Notes under the pieces: generated by a model
What the model was told of the DNA's origin: nothing
What the model saw: the letters and a program-made list of their open reading frames with translations, nothing else
The model's database searches: none
Program-made: the position numbers and the translations under genes
Assembly (NCBI GenBank): GCA_949987705.1
Contig: OX465281.1
Coordinates: 157,618,393-157,682,392 of the forward strand
DNA length: 64,000 bases
Source: Thereva unica
Lineage: Eukaryota > Arthropoda > Insecta > Diptera > Therevidae
Direction: 5' to 3'
Shown here: piece after piece, positions 59,999 through 64,000 of the stretch
Layout: each line of letters starts with the position of its first letter
Position numbering within the stretch: the stretch's first letter is position 1

Positions 59999-61947
59999 GT
60001 CGCATCCCGAGTAGTGACCGGCAGTGTGTCAAGCAGCAGCTCATCACCTATATGGGCGATGGCAGTGTTCCCGAGTTGCTTCGCTTCCTGTACCATGCAT
60101 TTGTGCCAGCCGAGGACGATGTAAAATTTTTCACTTACGAGCCGGCCATCAACGCCCAGGGGGTGGCTATCGCAACGAGGCCCGAGCCCATCACCTATGT
60201 CGGATACCACTGCCTGCTGTGTGTGCTTTATGTGCGTTTCCTGCGCGGCCTCCCCGCTCACTCGATTCAGTTGCAGTTTAAGGGGCTGCCGTTTCGCCGG
60301 CTGCTCGTGGACCTGGACGACCCCGTGCCGAACCAGCTCGATAAGGGACTGCAGTACGTTTTCGACAAGTTGGCGCGCTACGATATTGGGCCGGACAAGG
60401 TCACGATATCGCGGCGCCAGGAGTCGCCCAAATCGTCGTTTCATCTGGTATCGAAGGCGCAGTTTGACACGCTCACCAACGACTTGCTTTTGATGGATTT
60501 GGCCAGCGGACTTAATCCCGGCGGAGGGGTTTCCATCGACCTGGTCGAGTGCTGGACACTGCCCGGGGGACGCAGCCACCTGATATACGATACCAGCGAC
60601 GCCGTCTTTGTAGAGCGGCCCACCATTGACCAGTGGTTCAGATTGTCGCCCGTGGCCGTCGACAAGCGCAAGATATACACGCTATTTACGCGGCCGGCCA
60701 CCAAGGCAGCTGTACCGTACATCACGGGACATAATGGATTCTTCGAGACGACATTTGTGCCTTCGGGCAGGCTCGATTTCTTCTACAGCAAATTTAATTT
60801 ATCGTCGCGCATCGGATTTCATTCAGGTAGGCGGTCGCTGCAGGTGAACCAAAACACGCTCGAGCAACTCTTTCGCTGCCACATACAGTTGTGTAACCGC
60901 GCGACCTGGACCACCGTGTCGGATTCCGCTTCGGTAGATGAAGCGGCGCAACACGATCTGCTCGAGAGGGAAGAGTTTTACGACATTGTGTTCAAGACCG
61001 ATATCGCCTTTCGGCGGCCCATCAGCGAGATTTTCGAATCTGTGTGCGCAGAGGAAGATGAGCCAGACAATATCGATGATCTCTTTACCACCATCAACAT
61101 GGTGCGCAGCGAGCTCGATGACGACGAGGGTGCGTGCGACCTGGACGCAATCAGGCGCAAGTGCGACCCGGTGCTGACCGAGGACGAAGCCAAGCTGATG
61201 AAGCAGATATATAACGTATGTTCCGAGCGGGTCGACGACACCACCTGGACGCGCATCTTTAGGCTGATTGATATCTGTATTGGGAAGCAGTGGCCGGACC
61301 TGGCCGCCGTTATTCCGTATGCCTATGCCGTGTACTGTGAAGCGCATAACCTACCGTGTTGTGTAGATAGAAAATTTATTGAAAAGCGGCTCAACGACTG
61401 CAAGTTGTCGCTAAACGTCAACATAAACCTCCCAGAGAGCCAGTTGCAGCACAACGAGATGCTGGCTTCGATGTACCGCCATATATTTACCGAGATGCTC
61501 AACGCTGGCCACGTTACCTCGGTCGTGTCGCTGTTTCTGCGGGCCAAGCTGCACTCGTCCGAGCAGACGCTGCGGGACAAGATCAACAATGTCTATGGGC
61601 TGCTGCTGATTCTCGCGCAACCGCCCGCACTCCAGTTTACCATCCTGCACATACTCGGACCAGATGTCCAGATGAACCTCGAGAGTTACACCACCGCGAT
61701 CACCGGCACCTTCATCTTTCCAGATTTGCTGTTTTTTTTACTCGACATGGGCCGGCTGCCGAACGTGCAGGCGCGATTTGAGCACTTTGGCAAGGTCTTT
61801 GGGGCGACCGCCGGCGAAAGGGAACAACCCCCGGCCAAGCGCAAGCGCGGGAACACAACCCAGCCCAAGCCCGCCGCTACCAACGATGTGTCGAAGCTCT
61901 TTACCAAATATGTGGCGTTTTTGGTATCCAAAGAGCCTCTCCAATAA
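59935..61947 (+). CDS. helicase: P143-type replication protein, primase-like N-terminal part
   Basis: 670 codons. This is the N-terminal part of a baculovirus P143-type primase-helicase. Primase-type (archaeo-eukaryotic) signs: LLVDLDD (D-x-D metal site, about residue 123), SSFHLVS (s-x-H motif, about 165) and a later hydrophobic-D (SIDLVE, about 201). An acidic linker and a helical domain follow, ending with AKRKRGN and a frame end at 61947. The helicase domain continues in the +1 frame at 61910-63373, so one 1,140-codon gene is probably split by one frame change near 61915-61945. Not TAAG-led. Confidence 0.75.
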   Translation: MSSIDELQKQAEESIGNIIQLSRIPSSDRQCVKQQLITYMGDGSVPELLRFLYHAFVPAEDDVKFFTYEPAINAQGVAIATRPEPITYVGYHCLLCVLYVRFLRGLPAHSIQLQFKGLPFRRLLVDLDDPVPNQLDKGLQYVFDKLARYDIGPDKVTISRRQESPKSSFHLVSKAQFDTLTNDLLLMDLASGLNPGGGVSIDLVECWTLPGGRSHLIYDTSDAVFVERPTIDQWFRLSPVAVDKRKIYTLFTRPATKAAVPYITGHNGFFETTFVPSGRLDFFYSKFNLSSRIGFHSGRRSLQVNQNTLEQLFRCHIQLCNRATWTTVSDSASVDEAAQHDLLEREEFYDIVFKTDIAFRRPISEIFESVCAEEDEPDNIDDLFTTINMVRSELDDDEGACDLDAIRRKCDPVLTEDEAKLMKQIYNVCSERVDDTTWTRIFRLIDICIGKQWPDLAAVIPYAYAVYCEAHNLPCCVDRKFIEKRLNDCKLSLNVNINLPESQLQHNEMLASMYRHIFTEMLNAGHVTSVVSLFLRAKLHSSEQTLRDKINNVYGLLLILAQPPALQFTILHILGPDVQMNLESYTTAITGTFIFPDLLFFLLDMGRLPNVQARFEHFGKVFGATAGEREQPPAKRKRGNTTQPKPAATNDVSKLFTKYVAFLVSKEPLQ

Positions 61948-63373
61948 GGACCTTGTCACCGACAACCGCATCATGCTGCTGCAACACAACACCCTATACG
62001 AGACTGACGATATCTACAGTACGATCAATATAATGGCGTTTAAGGCATTTCTAAACTCCACCACCGACACGAGCCTCGTGCAGATTCCACCCCGCCACAC
62101 ATCGTTTGTTTTTCTCATCTTGACGTGGTTTGTGCGGATGGGACGCCACCACATACACGCAGACACGGCCTTTTTCCGCAAACTCTACGACAACCAAGAG
62201 GCGCTATATGGAGAGATTTGCGAGCTTTTGATTAGACATTGCGGCAACGTTGTGCTGTCGTATGGCGGATCTACGCTGGCGAAACTGTTTGAGAAATTCT
62301 ACTTTGCCACAATGGTCACCCTGCCGGATGATGAACTCAACACCTTTATTCGCGGCTACAGCCTAGAGCGCGGATACCCTCAGCCCAACAAACTGCCGGC
62401 TGATATCTATCAGCACCTATTTGGCGGCATCGTCAATCTCGTTATGCAGGGACAGTTTGAGGCCGGCACAATGGTTGATCTCTTGAAGAGTCTCTGCGGC
62501 CTCACGTACAAGGGCAACACTACCCGTGAGGCGCTAGTCTTCTACAACAGGACCGGCACCGGCAAGAATTTCTTTATCGAGATCATCATGAAGTTGTTTG
62601 CCACCGATGTCAAGCAGCACTTTAATGGAGCCGATCTGCTCAACTGCGAAAAGGATTCGGGCAACATCTTTACGTTTCCATTCGCCGCCAACCTGGTTGT
62701 ATGGTTTGATGAGGTCAAGAAGGTCGGCAGCGAGTTTAAAAACATTTGCAACTTTAGCGTGCTCAGTGAGCGCAAATTCTTTACGCAAAACTTTTCCAAA
62801 CTGCGTATCGCGTGCCAGCCCATATTTTCATCGAACCCCGTTCCCGCCACCTCAGACACGGCCGAAATTGTACGCATGAAGCTATTTAATCGCCGCTACC
62901 AGTTTGCCGAAGTAGTGGCGGGCGCTAAATTTGCGCGGACAGATTTCGTTAATGACGGTACACTCAAGTATACAAATGAAGTTCTCGGCTGCCAGCTAAC
63001 GATGCAGAAATATGCCATGTACAAGAAACTGGATTCGGGCGAAACCGGACTCTATTTATTTATCTGGATGATGAGTGACATGTTTTATAATCATTTGTCG
63101 CAGCCACTGTCGCAGAAAAAATCACCAGAATTGGCCCATAATACGGAGATTGTCATAAATAATAATCAACCGACCAGAAATATCGCCGGCAACGTGGGGG
63201 TTAGTGCTTTGCCCATGAAGATTACAGATTTCAACCGGATAATGGTGGAAAAATTTTCACAAATGAAGCACTTGATGTCTTCTAAATTTGAAACTTCAAA
63301 AGCTCTAAACGAGATTGTTGATAGCTTTTCAACACAAGTATGTGGTGAAAACATTTTTGTCAAGATCCGGTAA
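61910..63373 (+). CDS. helicase: P143-type replication protein, SF3 helicase part (other frame)
   Basis: The helicase domain: Walker A NRTGTGKNFF, Walker B VVWFDEVKK and SNPVP (sensor-like), as in superfamily 3 / D5-like helicases and the P143 C-terminus. The frame overlaps the end of the primase-like ORF, in which the sequence around GCGTTTTTGG is common to both frames. ATGs at 61910 and 61972 could start a separate protein, but no promoter is seen. I think it continues the upstream gene, either by a programmed +1 shift or because of a base error. Confidence 0.75.
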   Translation: MWRFWYPKSLSNKDLVTDNRIMLLQHNTLYETDDIYSTINIMAFKAFLNSTTDTSLVQIPPRHTSFVFLILTWFVRMGRHHIHADTAFFRKLYDNQEALYGEICELLIRHCGNVVLSYGGSTLAKLFEKFYFATMVTLPDDELNTFIRGYSLERGYPQPNKLPADIYQHLFGGIVNLVMQGQFEAGTMVDLLKSLCGLTYKGNTTREALVFYNRTGTGKNFFIEIIMKLFATDVKQHFNGADLLNCEKDSGNIFTFPFAANLVVWFDEVKKVGSEFKNICNFSVLSERKFFTQNFSKLRIACQPIFSSNPVPATSDTAEIVRMKLFNRRYQFAEVVAGAKFARTDFVNDGTLKYTNEVLGCQLTMQKYAMYKKLDSGETGLYLFIWMMSDMFYNHLSQPLSQKKSPELAHNTEIVINNNQPTRNIAGNVGVSALPMKITDFNRIMVEKFSQMKHLMSSKFETSKALNEIVDSFSTQVCGENIFVKIR

Positions 63374-63482
63374 CTGCAATAAAATTTTTTAGACAATAAC
63401 AATCAGCCGCGCGAGTATGGTGATGCTAGAGATAGTTGTAGTTTACGCTTGTGTTTTTTCGCATTCATGATCTTTTGCTTTT

Positions 63483-64000
63483 TTACCGTCCTAAAATCTC
63501 TCTTTTCATGTGACCACAATGTGGTTGTTGTTTAATCACACGGCTGGCCAGTCGCGATAGTTGTGTAAATAGCTGGTAATCCACGATTGTGTAATAGTTG
63601 TTTAAGATTAGTTTAATAAAGTACTCTAAATCTATTCTCTGTGTTTTGAATATGTGGGCAAATATATGGAAGACGATTCCGTGGCCGTATTCAATCTTTA
63701 AAAGTTTCACGTTATTCATGTGCACCAATACAGTTGCCTGTGGTGTTTCTAAATTGTACAATTGATGCATCATCTCACAAAAGGCTTCATACTGCACGGT
63801 GCAGATTTTTTGCATTTTTTCTAGATTCCTACTCATATCAACACCACCGAGCGAGTGCGAACCGACAATAATTGTTTGCATAACTTGTGAATACGTAATG
63901 TGTTGTGATAATCTCTCGAGCAGGAATGGGTTGCCTTTGGTATCACCTTGCAACAACATGGGCGGCATATTGCATTTCAGGATTTGACTGTGGTCCAAGA
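63483..64000 (-). CDS. Unknown protein, cut by window edge
   Basis: At least 171 codons on the reverse strand, open to the window end; an in-frame ATG at 63970 would be a possible start, but the frame continues upstream. Helical protein with HIFAHIFKTQR and a basic end. No family recognised. It converges with the helicase gene, and AATAAA at 63378 lies between them. Confidence 0.5.
   Translation of the reverse strand, partial: LDHSQILKCNMPPMLLQGDTKGNPFLLERLSQHITYSQVMQTIIVGSHSLGGVDMSRNLEKMQKICTVQYEAFCEMMHQLYNLETPQATVLVHMNNVKLLKIEYGHGIVFHIFAHIFKTQRIDLEYFIKLILNNYYTIVDYQLFTQLSRLASRVIKQQPHCGHMKREILGR

Noticed and set aside
1..64000. tRNA or rRNA genes
   Set aside because: I saw no cloverleaf with the conserved T-loop GGTTCRA context or any rRNA-like stretch. 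The GTTCGA in the hr units lies in the GTCGG palindrome, not in a tRNA.

Overview
The window looks like part of the genome of a large nuclear double-stranded DNA virus of an arthropod, from the baculovirus-related assemblage (class Naldaviricetes: baculo-, nudi-, hytrosa- and filamentous viruses). The evidence is a set of hallmark genes: three per os infectivity factors (PIF-0/P74, PIF-1, PIF-5), a family B DNA polymerase, a P143-type primase-helicase (in two frames), a Pif1-like helicase 2, a VLF-1-type tyrosine recombinase, the P33 sulfhydryl oxidase, a LEF-5-like zinc ribbon, an FtsJ-like methyltransferase, BRO-family genes and a chitin-binding protein. Most other genes have no family I can name, so the virus is distant from the well-known members. 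I cannot assign family or species from sequence alone.

Layout. 0.2-3.2 kb: pif-5 and small genes. 3.2-7.5 kb: accessory tract with a thymidylate kinase remnant, an inverted hr copy, a 33-bp repeat, a frameshifted T5orf172/GIY-YIG-like remnant, about 13 copies of a 117-bp repeat, an intact bro gene and a bro remnant. 7.5-12.7 kb: DNA polymerase, small membrane proteins and lef-5-like. 12.7-15 kb: kinase remnant and hr cluster 1. 15-21.8 kb: two large adjoining ORFs that look like one frameshifted gene, a short gene with a predicted 52-nt intron, and a membrane protein. 21.8-31.6 kb: the main hr field, with enhancer-like elements and a second bro gene. 31.6-52.4 kb: dense core block (methyltransferase, nuclease, PIF-1, mucin-like membrane protein, LCAT-like lipase, VLF-1, P33, an early gene with a predicted 496-nt intron, helicase 2, AAA+ ATPase split by a 243-bp insertion). 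52.4-54.9 kb: a graveyard of truncated genes between two hr copies. 54.9-64 kb: P74 (with an in-frame TAG), unknown genes, a Fis1-like protein and the primase-helicase.

Expression signals are consistent. Most genes have TAAG within about 0-17 nt of the start codon, the late promoter motif of baculoviruses and nudiviruses. Three genes carry a TATA box followed 26-31 bp later by CAGT, the baculovirus early motif: the methyltransferase, the PD-(D/E)XK nuclease and the intron-containing gene. Several head-to-head gene pairs share one compact bidirectional TAAG promoter or overlap at a CATG.

Most striking are the hr elements. About 20 forward and several inverted copies each contain a TATA box, an imperfect palindrome able to fold as a hairpin, and a T-run. 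Some are joined to blocks with a perfect palindromic kappaB-like site next to a perfect CRE (TGACGTCA). Truncated nucleotide-metabolism genes lie beside hr copies, which suggests hr-driven recombination. Several core genes are interrupted by one frame change or one stop codon, so consensus sequence errors must be excluded before biological meaning is given to them.
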